Of a stretch of DNA of 64,000 nucleotides, positions 36,584-47,299 are shown one piece after another. The first letter of the stretch is position 1, and each line of letters begins with the position of its first letter. Under the pieces are notes generated by a model that saw nothing but the letters and a program-made list of their open reading frames with translations, was not told the origin of the DNA and ran no database searches. Made by a program: the position numbers and the translations under genes. The stretch comes from Stomorhina lunata (Eukaryota; Arthropoda; Insecta; Diptera; Rhiniidae), in assembly GCA_933228675.1 (NCBI GenBank), contig OW121744.1, positions 95,317,264 through 95,381,263 of the forward strand. The letters run 5' to 3'.

Positions 36584-37560
36584 TCATAATTAGAAGGGAT
36601 GACTGACGCTGGAAGTTTATTCCACATTCGTTCTGTACGGCTAAAAACGAGTTTTCTCTATAGTACGTGGAGCGATCCACTGGAAAATCGAAAATATAAA
36701 ATCGACAAAGGGATAAACCCAAGTTGAATTTTGTGCACTACGAAGAAAGAAGATCTATAATTTCATTTAGGCACATACCATTATAGTAACGATAGAACAG
36801 TGAAACGGAACCCACATTGCGGCGATGCTCCAATAAGCCAATAGAGCAGGTAACTCTACTGTTACCGATAAGCACCTTCATGTACACTGTCGAGAAGCTA
36901 AAAAACAGACTTTGAAGCATCAGCCCATATATGAGAGTTGTATTTCATTTTCGCTTCGGTGATATAAATAGCAAGGAGATTAGTTGGAGTGAAGTATGTT
37001 TTACACCGCTTTAGAAAACCGAGACACTTGAATGCTTCAGTCGACACTTGGAAAATGTGTTTATTTTCAGTGCGATGAATTTTCATGACCAGGACATCAT
37101 CAGTTCCTGATTCCCCAATATTTTTATCACAGATAAAGCAACATGGTCCATAAAGCGTTTATGTATTAACACACAACATTGTTGCGTTACGAGCTTTAAA
37201 ATCGATCCTGTTAGAGCGACTGCACTTAGAGATTGTAGTAAAGTAGGTTAATCTTAATCAAAGTACTAGACCTATGATTGAATGAATTCGAAAAGTAAAT
37301 GTTGCTATCATCTACAAAAGAATAGATAGGATTGACAGTTTGATATAGAAGGTCATCAAGAAAAATAAGAAAAAGTGTGGAAAGAACGAAGCCGAATGAA
37401 TCTTGAACTCTTCGGATGATATCCGATCTCTGAGAAAGATCGATATAAACTGAGAGAAATGGTTAAATAGACCAAAAGCAAGTAGTTTTGATAGAAGTAC
37501 TCCATGCCCCACCCTATCTTAAGCAAAACTAAATTATGGGAACAAACTGGTCAGACGCTT
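36562..37560 (-). pseudogene. Jockey-like LINE reverse transcriptase, 5'-truncated and frameshifted
   Basis: Read on the minus strand, RT motifs appear in the canonical order across shifted frames: DRVGHGVLLSKLLAFGL near 37540-37470 (usually KAFDRVWH, with a stop just before), TLFLIFLDDLLYQTVNPI, the catalytic FVDD at 37307-37318 followed by SNIYF, then FKCLGFLKRCKTYFTP near 37030, KMKYNSHIWADASKSV, VLIGNSRVTCSI, LEHRRNVGSVSLFYRYYNG, FPVDRSTYYRENSF and finally MWNKLPASVIPSNYD with stop 36562-36564. This is the fingers-palm-thumb and C-terminal part of a non-LTR retrotransposon polymerase of the jockey type, which copies element RNA at a nicked target. Endonuclease and gag parts are missing. 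At least three frameshifts and several stops make it inactive. The FVDD variant (usual FADD/YADD) may be decay or lineage-specific. Confidence 0.85.
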
Positions 37561-37584
37561 ATTAAAACCGAAATATGAAACCTA

Positions 37585-37709
37585 AAGTGGGTTGATCATG
37601 CTTTGAAAGGAAGTCTATATGACATAAGCCGACAAGCAATTGTTTAGTATCCCCAAGGTAGTCAAAGGAAAGTACCCGCAAGGCACTCATGTCGACCATG
37701 GCTTGCTTC
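37585..37709 (+). pseudogene. LINE reverse-transcriptase C-terminal fragment
   Basis: Reads KWVDHALKGSLYDISRQAIV, a stop, then YPQGSQRKVPARHS. It matches the K-W-x-W-I-G-H-T-L-R...D-I-x-R-Q-A-L-x-x-N-P-Q-G-S-R-x-x-G-R-P pattern of CR1/L2-like LINE C-termini. Opposite in strand to the neighbouring jockey-like RT pseudogene, so a separate insertion. One stop, no catalytic domain. Confidence 0.65.
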
Positions 37710-38310
37710 CTAGAAAACAATAAACTTATTTATTATATCGCAAGCTAGTCATGAACTCGATTTATTAAATCCAATGTTCATAGTATGATCTCCGAAAAAT
37801 TTTCATATGAATGACAAAAGTTATTACTGACCCCAGAAATAATAAGTTTTGATAATAGAATTTCAAGCTGGACTCTATTGAACTTTGGGCGCTAAGTGGT
37901 TATCTCATTTTTAGGCATTGGGGTTACAAGTTTAAGTTCTTAGGTTATTTTTATTTATTGTGTGATGAGAAGCTAAGCTTATGAACTACCTGACGTCGAA
38001 GAAAATTATGATAATTACTGGAATGACTTCAGCTGACTTAAGATCCATATATGGCAATATGGATGGTCATAGTCTAAGTAAGTCTGATAAAGTAAGGTTA
38101 GCTGATTAGGGCACCCAGAAAGGGCGTGGTATATAAATGTTAAGACCAGTTAAAATGAGTGATAAAACTTTATATTATTAAATGCTTTAAATGTACGTCA
38201 TGTCTATTTTAAGAGCAGAAAATTTTCGTCATTTATTGAAAGATAGATGCATTACATCGGCGGCGTGTTAATACCGAAGGAGCTTGCTATGGTATTTATA
38301 ACTATACAAA
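37710..38310. other. Spacer with a second LINE 3' end fragment
   Basis: Mostly featureless. At 38195-38270 the minus strand resembles the LINE 3' end: INTPPM-stop codons (38247-38268) followed directly by sequence like that at 36150-36221, without the MITE. Confidence 0.45.
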
Positions 38311-38352
38311 TCGGGAAACGACCTAACATGGCCATGCTAGGTCGTTGCCCGA
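38311..38352. repeat. 42-bp near-perfect palindrome without spacer
   Basis: Left arm TCGGGAAACGACCTAACATGG and right arm CCATGCTAGGTCGTTGCCCGA (each 21 bp, written as 38311-38331 and 38332-38352) differ from perfect pairing at two positions. It is GC-richer than its surroundings. No function assigned; it could be a hairpin-forming TE end. Confidence 0.88.
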
Positions 38353-38424
38353 TTGCATGGATTGTAGGCCTTATTGAGGACATATCAAATCGTGCAAAAA
38401 ATTTGGGAGGTATACGAAAAAAAA

Positions 38425-39115
38425 ACAAGTGAGAAAAGCTAAAGTCTATAAGTCCTGACTATATTATACCCTTCACTACTAAGGTCAAATATGGACTAAC
38501 AATATAACAAGTTTTCCTTAACTCTAAGAGACATACATACTATGTGCTACTTTTTCAAAACTTCTCGAGATTTAGGTAGATTTATATCATTTCCGGCTAA
38601 GGGCCTGATATGGGAGCTTGTGTCAATTGTGGATCGATTGTTACCAAATTTCGGTTATTGCTTTGTGTTTACAAAATATTCATCTGAGCAAAGTTTTAGT
38701 AAATAAATGCATTTATCTTTAGATTTAAAAGCGTTTTTGTGCTTTTATGGGTATTAAAACATACCTCTTGTATGGGAGGTGTGATCATAAGCAATATTTG
38801 TGCTGAATATTATTCAAATAAAGCTAAATTTGTGACTGTAAATTAACAAAACCTCTATGGGAGCTACCCGAAATAATAATCGAATTTTGCCAAAAACTAT
38901 AGGGCTAAAATATAAGCCTGTGCCAAATTTCATCAAATTATCTTTAAAGTTACGACCTGTACAATGATAACAAGCTTACATGAATAACCGATTAGCCAGA
39001 CGGTTAAAACCACTCAGGGAGTGATTCTGAGTCGATTGGTCTAGCAAAAGGTGTGTCTCAGACCAATATTTCTATGTGTTACAAACATCAGCACAAACAA
39101 GGGTATTAAAACGAT
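38425..39115 (-). mobile_element. DINE-1-like element, type B, diverged
   Basis: Starts AAAACAAGTGAGAAAAGC with TATTATACCCTTCACTAC nearby and ends CAGCACAAACAAGGGTATTA. Internal phrases match the type B copy at 28931 in order (GGATCGATTGTTACCAAATT, AGTGATTCTGAGTCGATTGG, AATATTTCTATGTGTTACAA). The GTCY tract is reduced to CCAGACGG. No coding capacity. Confidence 0.75.
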
Positions 39116-39123
39116 TTTAACGA

Positions 39124-39940
39124 CCCAGTAAGAACAGTGTCAAACATTTGAAATATGATGACTTTTACATATGATATCAAACGTTTTTTTCAAACTTTTT
39201 TCAAACCTGAACAGATGTTTGAGATTCATATTAATTTTCAAATGAGGGTTCATTTGAGAATAAACGTTTGAAAAATGATAGTTTCTCAAATTGAGAATAA
39301 AGGTTATTCTCAAGTCATTATCAAACCCTAAGATGATTTGAGAATAATTTGAAAAATGGTGTTATATAAATTTGATATCAAACTTCACTTCAATTTTTTT
39401 TTTCAAACATTAAAAAAAAAAATAATTTATGTTAAATAAAATTAATGTTTAAGATATTTTAATGGAATGACATTGCATTTCAAAGAAATTGGTTATTTCT
39501 TTTGGATTTTTTAAAATTGATCCATATTTGACCATAAAACCTTGCTTAAAAAATTTCAAGATAAAAAATTCAAAAATAATATGCATAAGTAAATTTTTTT
39601 TATTTCTTAAAATTTTTTTACCTAACAATAAAAAAATTATATTTTAAGCAAAAGAATTTAAATATAATGCACCGTTTTTAAAAACAAAATAAACAAACTC
39701 AAAAATACAACGCCATTTTATTTATGTTCCACATGTAGATGATATCCACATTTGAAAAACCTTTGAGAATGAGGTTTGATAATGATTTGAGAATAAAGGC
39801 ATTTCTCAATTTGAGAATAAAGTCCCCTTTTTGTTGAGAACGCTATTTTTCTCAAATCAGTATCAAACATCTGACCTTTGAAAAAAGATTTATTTTCAAA
39901 TCATCATCAATTTGAGAATAAACCTTGTTTCTTACTGGGG
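39124..39940. mobile_element. Terminal-inverted-repeat element with TTTGAGAATAAA subterminal motifs
   Basis: About 817 bp bounded by CCCAGTAAGAACAG and CTTGTTTCTTACTGGGG, whose complement is CCCCAGTAAGAAACAAG. Next to both ends lie copies of TTTGAGAATAAA or TTGAGAATAA (39253, 39291, 39337 left; 39786, 39811, 39911 right, plus a variant at 39762) together with CAAACATTTGA-like motifs. The centre is AT-rich and non-coding. This is the design of a non-autonomous DNA transposon whose transposase binds subterminal repeats. It sits right beside the type B element ending at 39115. No target duplication could be fixed. Confidence 0.72.
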
Positions 39941-40049
39941 ATGTTCATCCAAAGGCTTTATATTCTTCTGTGCGTCAATCCGTCTTTGAATTTGCCTTTC
40001 GTCCATAAGAAATAAATCTGAAATTGTCACAAGAAACTTAAATTAACAG

Positions 40050-41521
40050 TACCTGGTAGACCGAGCCTTGCTCGGAGCTTTATGATAAGCATTTTGAGGA
40101 AAATTTTAAAGTTTTTATATATTTTATATTATAAAGTGCTAAAATAAATTTAGAGGAAAGACATTGTAGAAATATTCAGTTAATTTTGAATTATTTGATT
40201 TATTTTGTCCGACCAACACATAGTTTGCATAGTTTACAGTTTAACTCATTTTGAATAATTTTGGAAATTATTCATATCAACAGAAACCTCTGTCGACTCA
40301 TGCGCAACAACTTTGCTAAAGATTATAGTCTGATCAAATGCACAGTTTACGATTTAATTCATTTTGAGTAGTTTTCTGTGGCGCCACCTGTCGGACTTTG
40401 CTTATTCCAATTCATAAACCTTCTTCGGCTTATCCGTAACAACTTTGCTGAAGATTATAGCATGATTAAATGTACAGCATACGATTAAATTGACTTTGAG
40501 TAAATTTCAGTAGCGCCACCTGTCGAAATTTCTTCATACCAACTAAGAAACCTTCGTCGGCTCATGTGCAACAACTTTGCTAAAGATTGTAGCATGATTA
40601 AATGTACAGATTACGATTAAATTGACTTTGAGTAAGTTTCTGTAGCGCCACCTGTCGGAAATTATTCATACCAACTAAAAAGCCTTCGTCGGCTCATGCG
40701 CTACAACTTTGCTAAAGATCATAGCATGATCAAATGTACAGTTTACGATTTAATTAATTTTTAGTAATTTTCAGTGGCGTCATCTGTCGGAAATTAGTCT
40801 TATCAACTTTAAAACCTTCGCCGGCTTATCCGCAACATCTTCGCTAAAGAGCATAACACAATCAAATTCACAGTTTACTATTCTATAAAGAACATACATA
40901 CAGACAAACATTCATTTGTTTAAAATAATACTAATTTTTCCCCCTTTTTATTCCCTAATTTCTAAAAGTTCCATATGTATATTTGGTACTTTTTTGGTGC
41001 CAATTGAATTCGGTACATATTTTTAAAACGCATTTAACATAATGTATAATGTTCCTATTCATATTACTTTGGAGATGTTAAGTTATCATTTTATCCCTTT
41101 TTTACCCATTTTGGATCCAAAATCAAAAAAGTACCAAATACGTATTTCATGTTTTTTTTACATCTATTGATTGCAGTATCAACTTTCTTTCTATATTCTT
41201 TAGTTTAAAATATAAGAGTGGGTTAAAAAGGTGCCAAAAAAACTATTTTCACCCTTTTTTACCCCCTATCGGACATAGTTTCAAAAAAGTACCAAACACC
41301 TGTCCGCTTATTTTCAAAGCTGTTTAAAACGTAATTTCAATTTTGTTTCTATACCTATTACTTTAGGAGACATAGCGTTTTCGATTTTTTCCACTTTTTG
41401 CCCGTTTTTACCCTCTTAGAGGTAAAAGTTCCAAAAGTCCCTTCTTCTTCGACCTATACATCAAAAAAGATACCCACTGTCCAAATTTTATCAAAATCGT
41501 TAGAGCCGTTTTCGAGATAGC

Positions 41522-41563
<42 letters not shown>

Positions 41564-41565
41564 CT
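40050..41565 (+). mobile_element. Non-coding interspersed element with ~132-bp tandem units and (TA)n tail, copy 2
   Basis: Same element as at 20245-21630, in the same orientation. Tandem units marked by GCAACAACTTTGCTAAAGAT lie near 40302, 40435, 40566, 40698 and 40830, a regular 131-133 bp. The start is AGTACCTGGTAGACCGAGCC. About 190 bp after TTTATGATAA (roughly 40090-40280) are absent from copy 1. The end retains GTTAGAGCCGTTTTCGAGAT before the (TA)n tract at 41526-41562. Best reference of the two copies. Confidence 0.78.
41526..41562 (+). repeat. (TA)n microsatellite
   Basis: About 18 uninterrupted TA dinucleotides at the end of element copy 2. Confidence 0.97.
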
Positions 41566-41995
41566 CGTTTAAGAATTAAGATGCAAACATAGGTTTCGCC
41601 TTAGGCAATTAGGCTATAAACACCCATATACACCTTTGGCAAAAAAGGTCATACATGTCTTTTCTCTTTGTCAAGATCACTACAATCACACGACGAAAAT
41701 CATGTTCAAACCTCACACCTTTCCATCCAAAACTCATTTTTAAGGTGCGTCGAATTTTCTTGTAGAAATTAAAAGAAGACAATCACATAAATCTTAAATG
41801 AAAAACTAAAACAATTACTAAATCATATTTTCTTTGAGCTTCTATATAAGAAAACCTTGATCATTAACAATCTCAATAAAACCAAAAAACAACTTTAATA
41901 TTAAATCTCTTAACAAAACCCAGAAATCTTAAATTCTATTGAATGATGTGAAAGTTTATTAGGACAAAAGCGTTACAAACATTTCGAACCCTCAT
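41566..41995. other. AT-rich spacer
   Basis: No recognisable feature. Confidence 0.5.
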
Positions 41996-42454
41996 TCACC
42001 ATAAAATTGTAGCTTTCAATAATATTTGATGCATCTGCGATATGAAACTTATAAATTTGAAAACTTTTTTTTTAGGTTTAGGGGGAGTAACACATAACGA
42101 CATCGCAAAGCTTTGATGACGTTTAGAGATGTTAAAGTTCCTGGCCAAAGACATAAAAAAAGAACAAACTTGATAAAAAGAAAATCTTGTCTCTAGGAAA
42201 ATATTTATATGAAAAGGTTTGTTTTGAGCCATAAAAATAAGCAGAGCGTTTAAAGTGTTTTTCTGCAAACATTTAATAGTACAAAGCAACATGTTTTTTA
42301 GATTTATTTGACAACAAAGACTTGTTGAGTGCAACATTGTTTCTAGATTTTTATTTTTTTGGTTTATTTTGTTAGCTTGGTTAAAACAAAACATTGGACT
42401 TGAGGATTTTTGTTGAAAAATTGTTGATATTCTAGAAAGAATTTGAAATGACAC
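41996..42454 (-). CDS. Unrecognised open frame of 152 codons, doubtful
   Basis: The longest open frame outside the tandem repeats. The product would be rich in Ser, Phe, Lys, Asn and Cys, with a basic PPKPKKK stretch near residue 125 and no clear signal peptide, membrane segment or family motif. The bases before ATG (TTGTGTC) do not resemble a fly start context. In DNA of this composition a stop is expected about every 12 codons, so 152 is long for one frame, but many frames are being sampled. Nothing homologous occurs elsewhere in the window. Chance or an old TE fragment is likelier than a gene. Confidence 0.15.
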   Translation of the reverse strand: MSFQILSRISTIFQQKSSSPMFCFNQANKINQKNKNLETMLHSTSLCCQINLKNMLLCTIKCLQKNTLNALLIFMAQNKPFHINIFLETRFSFYQVCSFFMSLARNFNISKRHQSFAMSLCVTPPKPKKKVFKFISFISQMHQILLKATILW

Positions 42455-42962
42455 AATTTCTAGAGTTACAAGCTTAAGAGGTAAAGTCTAAAAAGTGAAG
42501 TGATTGTTTTAGGGATAAGTTTGAAGTAGGTTAGAGTTTATTTTTGAAAATATTTATAGATTAATAAATTTTATTTTTATGTACTGTTCTTTAGGCGACA
42601 TTGATAGAAGAATCATAGTATAGAATTCGATTTGAATTACTTTATTATGGTATTAGTTAATTTGCAGACCATCTAGAATGGTCTATTATTTTGGATTTCC
42701 TTAAGTCCATATATTAACAAGCGCTTCACATCACGTCAGCTTCGTTATTATTGTTTAGAAACTCTTGTTTCTCAAGCACCAAAGTTCATTACAACAGGAT
42801 GAGTCACTACAATCTTCTTTTACTATTTGAGCTTTTCGTCGCAAAGCTCTTAGCTTCGTTTTATGTCCTAAGTGTATCAGAAAGGATGCACTTTTCCAGT
42901 CCCGAGTTAGAAAGTTATGATAATACTCTTTCTGAATGTGGTTTATGAATTCTGCGTCCTCT
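42455..42962. other. AT-rich spacer with small overlapping frames
   Basis: Frames at 42751-42948 (+) and 42755-42970 (-) overlap on opposite strands. The minus one (HIQKEYYHNFLTRDW) adjoins the unidentified fragment at 42963. No family recognised. Confidence 0.4.
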
Positions 42963-43182
42963 GTAATCAAAGGAATCTGTGTGCCTTAGTTCTGGTCAGA
43001 TGTATACCTTAGGTGTAGGCTAGCCCTTGTTGCCAACATTCAGAGCCGCTACCTGTCAATCCTTACCCACTTTCCTCAGAGCTGTGCGATCAGTTGTCCT
43101 CGAAGGTACTAAATTTGATTCGGTCTGCATTGCGACAGATAAATAGAAGTAGTATCCCGAATCTCTATGAGGAATTGGACAT
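42963..43182 (+). pseudogene. Fragment of an unidentified dispersed coding sequence, copy 2
   Basis: Homologous, by eye, to the reverse complement of 32287-32520: shared phrases CTGTGTGCCTTAG, ACATTCAGAGCCGCT, TTACCCACTTTC and TCTGCATTGCGACAGAT in the same order. The protein frame SVCLSSGQMYTL...PLLPTFRAA...FDSVCIATD is interrupted by stops and by indels. Function unknown. Confidence 0.5.
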
Positions 43183-43794
43183 TCAGCGAGGGCATTGACT
43201 TTTTTATAATACTCAACTTGTTGCTAGAAATACTACCATCTGCCTGTAGATGACTGCAATCACCCGCATATATTTGCAAAGATTTTTTGCCTAGTGTGAC
43301 CATTAGCTATAGTACTTTTGTCTACCGGTGGATCATAAGTTTTTTTAGTTGATTCCTTAAAATTACTAGAATTCCGATCTTTAAAGACCCATTTCTTACC
43401 GGTTTTAAAAGATGAGGTCGAATCACTGAGCCTCTGCCTAAACCTCTTTCCAAAGAATTACATATTATGGCTATGTCCGAAAATTTCTCTATTATTTTGA
43501 AATTAGTGGTGATATTCATAAGTACAAATTTTGAACTGATACCAGTGCTTCTACATACTGTATGTTTGATTACACAGTGCAACAGGAAATATCAGCCTCA
43601 GTGAAAATGGAAATTCCGATGGTAAAGTAAAGTAAAATTTAAGGTTAACGGAACTTTCAAAAGGTTTTGAAAAGTTAGCTCCAATTTAATTGGCCTCTTG
43701 AAGTTGTTTCTTTTTGACAAAAATTCTCCATTTAAGCTTTCAAATAAAAATTTTAAGATTATAAAACATACTTTTTATTTTAAATTATGTGGGA
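43183..43794. other. Spacer, possible continuation of the preceding fragment
   Basis: Contains an 86-codon minus frame (43322-43582) without recognisable motif. It might belong to the same dead element as 42963-43182, but copy 1 has no matching continuation. Confidence 0.4.
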
Positions 43795-45470
43795 AGGGTA
43801 TTATAAGTTTGAGCCGATGTATGTAACGCAAAGAAATATTGGCCTTAGACCCACTTTTCCGTTTGTAGTTACCTTTATATTGGCTCAAAAATCTGTCAAA
43901 AATCTCAAAAATCTGTCTGTCTGTTGAAATCACGATAACGCGTAAACGAGCTAGCTCACTGAAACTTAGTAAAAACGTTATTCATCTCTGAGAAAATGTT
44001 GGTATTGAAATTGGGCAAAATCGATTAACATTTGACTATAGCTCCCGTATAAGCTCGCCTACGCTAATCGCTTATTTGCTAATAAATAACAAACTATAAT
44101 AGGTATGATGATAAAATTAGGTATATAGAAGTTTTGCATAAGCCCTAGCTGCATATAAAATTTTATCAAAATCGTTTTAAATTTAGTCATAGCTCCCATA
44201 CAAAAAACTTACGGAAACACCCAAAATTTCACCTAAAATACACTTAAATGCCAACAAATCTAAACTATAACAGATATAACCACCGAATTTATCAAGAGGA
44301 GGTCTTATGTCAATTCTAACCAGAGTGCAAAATTTTGTCACAATCGGTCACGATTTGACCATATAAAAATATTACGGAAACACGAAAATGCAAAAAGAAA
44401 AGGGGGTTTATGTCCGTCTGTGCGTCAGATAAAAGCGCGATAGCGCCTTAACGAATAGGGCTACAGCAACAAAATTTTACAAAAGAAAGTTTTATGTAAA
44501 TGCCAGCCAGTGTGCAGCTCCCATATAAAAAACTTACGGAGACACAAAAATACAAAAAGAAAAGACGGTTTATGTTTGTCTTTCCGTCAGAGAAAAGAGC
44601 GATGGCTCCTTAACTACAAGAGCTAGAGAGACAAAATTTAGCAACAGTATTTTCGATGTTATAGAAATTGTGTGCTGAAAATGGGTAAAATCGGTTCACA
44701 TTTAGTCAGAGCACCCATATAACCATGCCCAGGAAATCACATTTATGCTGATAAATTGAATAAAATTGTAAAATCTATGACTACTAAATTTAGAACAGAG
44801 AAGTTTTATGCAACTTTTAGTCAGTATGTCAAATTTTATAGAAATCGGTCCATTTTTGACGATAGCTTTCATATAAAAACCGCTCCCTGTAACCACTAAA
44901 ATGCCACAAACGACAGTTAAAAGCTATTAAATTATAAACCATGTCAGCTGTGGCCACTTAATTTTGCACAAATAAACTTTATATTAATACCAAGCAATAT
45001 ATTAAAATTTGTAACAATCGGCAAACATTTGGCTATAGTTCTTATATATATAACATCCCCTATTTAGATCTACAATCAAAAAGATTTGGAGGTACATTCA
45101 GTATGTTAAGATTGCATCTACGAAATTAGACAGCTTTCAATCAATGTTAGGTCCAGACTTTATACACGGTAGATGCATTAGGAACTCGTAGCAAAATATA
45201 TGAACCTGCCGTGTTGCTATCAACATATTTATGGCACAACGAAACAGCTTATATTCGGAACAGCTATATTCGGTTATGGAACAGCATTTTGTCCAAGGTA
45301 AATACTTGGGAAACCACTTAGATACTTTTAAATGTTGAACTATAGTAACTATACCAATGCAATCGAATTTAGTCCAAATATATTACCAACAATACCACAT
45401 TTGGTCAACATTTTGAATTAGCTGCACTCTCGTTCAACTTGAAGGTGTATAACACTCTTACCTGTTTTTA
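43795..45470 (+). mobile_element. Chimeric DINE-1-like element (type B 5' end, type A body)
   Basis: 43795-43855 (GAAGGGTATTATAAG, GATGTATGTAACGCAAAGAA) matches the reverse complement of the type B 5' end at 29640-29740. From 43858 (CCGTTTGTAGTTACC, ATTGGCTCAAAAA) it follows the type A element at 28504-31150 read in reverse, including both ~190-bp internal duplications, through to TTGAAGGTGTATAACACTCTTACCTG. The 3' stem-loop between the subterminal repeat and the TTACTTGTTTT end is missing. It lacks the type B insertion present in the 28.5-31.1 kb copy, so it shows the uninterrupted structure. The GTCY tract is only TCTGTCTGTCTG. Non-coding. Confidence 0.78.
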
Positions 45471-47299
45471 TTTGAATTTTTTAGGCTGATGGCGATAACT
45501 CGAAATTTTCTGCACCGTGTTATAACGTCCATATAAACTAAAGATAGTAAAGTGAAGTTAGCAAATTCCACTACATCATATGCTAAACTATAATTTAATT
45601 ACATACGATTTGTTTACAACTACGGGCAGTGACACATATCTTGCGATAATTGGTCCAAATTTCAGTAAAACTCTCACACAATCCAAATTAAGCAATTAAA
45701 TACAACGAAATATATTTAAATGCTTAAAAAGTAGAACTGTATGAGATAAAATTAAGTGCAAAGTAGTTTAAATAATCGGAGATATGTCTCTAAATTTTAC
45801 ACAATTTGATAAGATTCGGCACTCTTATTTCCTTAATATTAAAATTTATACAAAATTTCAAATTTTTGGTCATTTAATTAGTTTCAAGCTCACAATTTTT
45901 TTCCAATCTATACTTAATTTTTCTTAACTTTTCCATCACTAAATTTTAACATACTCCTTTTACGTCGACTTTATTCATTTATCGACTTGTAGCTGTCCCT
46001 ATTGTTGCAGCACTAAACTGTAAGTACTTATTCTCCTCTAAATACTCGTAGACGATTTGTTCTTTAAAACTAAATTTAGTCCAAACAAAAAGCCACTAGG
46101 AAACTTTAACAAAAGCTTACGTTTGTTAGCGTTTGTGTTTTGATACGAACGTCATTATCATCATCTTCATACAACAATTATGTTTAGGAAGAAGGACTTT
46201 AATACAATACAATGGTCGGTCATCATATATTTTAACAGCAACAACAATAAGAGAAATAGGAATAATAAAGGTTTTACATAAATGAATTGAAGTGTCATTG
46301 AGAAATTTTATTTTCAAAATGAGAATAATTTATTAGTGGTACTAGGAGGTATTTACAAACAAAAATTTATAAGGTAAAAGGATAGGACTATGATAAATTG
46401 TTATGAATAAGTCGAGAGCAAACCGAGTTTAAAAAATACATAAATGGACTTGGGTGGCGGTTTTTGTAATAAATCGAAAGTTTTTTATTTAAAGAAGAAA
46501 AATAGTTTATAAATTTGTGCCTTTAAAATATTAGCCCAGTTCACATCCGTTATAAAAAGGCAAATGTCGTAGCATTGGAAAACCTCTAAAGCAAATGAAA
46601 CATTTTTCATATTTTTTTCAATAGAAAATTATTTATTGGCTATAGCGATTTGGAAATATTACAATTCTAGACTATTTGCAACCAATTGTGAACTGGGCTA
46701 TTGCATTTCAAAATTTAATTAAAAAAGCATATTTGTATTTAATTTCATTTCCCTTTCGCTTTGAATCATTTTGGGATAATTTCATTTTCATTATTTTTTG
46801 CACGTAAACCAGACATGTTCGTTTGTTTGTTTTTTTTTTTCCATAATTATATTAAAAACTAAACAAAAATTCGTTAAATAAATTTTTGGTCTAATTTGTT
46901 TCATTAGATTTTCTTTAGCACAGGAAAATGTTGCATGGATAATGTTAATAAAATCACAAAATGCCAATAGCAATTGTACTTATTTCGCTTGCAACATAAC
47001 CAAAGCTCTATAAAAAATAAAAGAGGAGTTTAAAATTTAGAGCAAATGATCTTGCAAAAAAGCAAATGCGAAATATTTAAAATCTCTTAAATAAATTTTT
47101 GAACTTTGAGGTTAAGGGTAACCAATACAAATATATTTTTTTCGAATATCTAAAATAAAACCGATATATCGGAATAGAATTGAAACAAATTTTTCGAAAA
47201 GCAGTCAATATATTACCATATCTTTTTTACAAGACTAAAATCGCCTAAACAACCCCGAAAATCGAAATTTAACACAAAAACATTCAACAGAAGAGGTTA
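45471..47299. other. Unique AT-rich spacer
   Basis: No recognisable gene or element. Small frames at 46126-46317 and 46791-46973 (-) are low-complexity. Confidence 0.55.
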
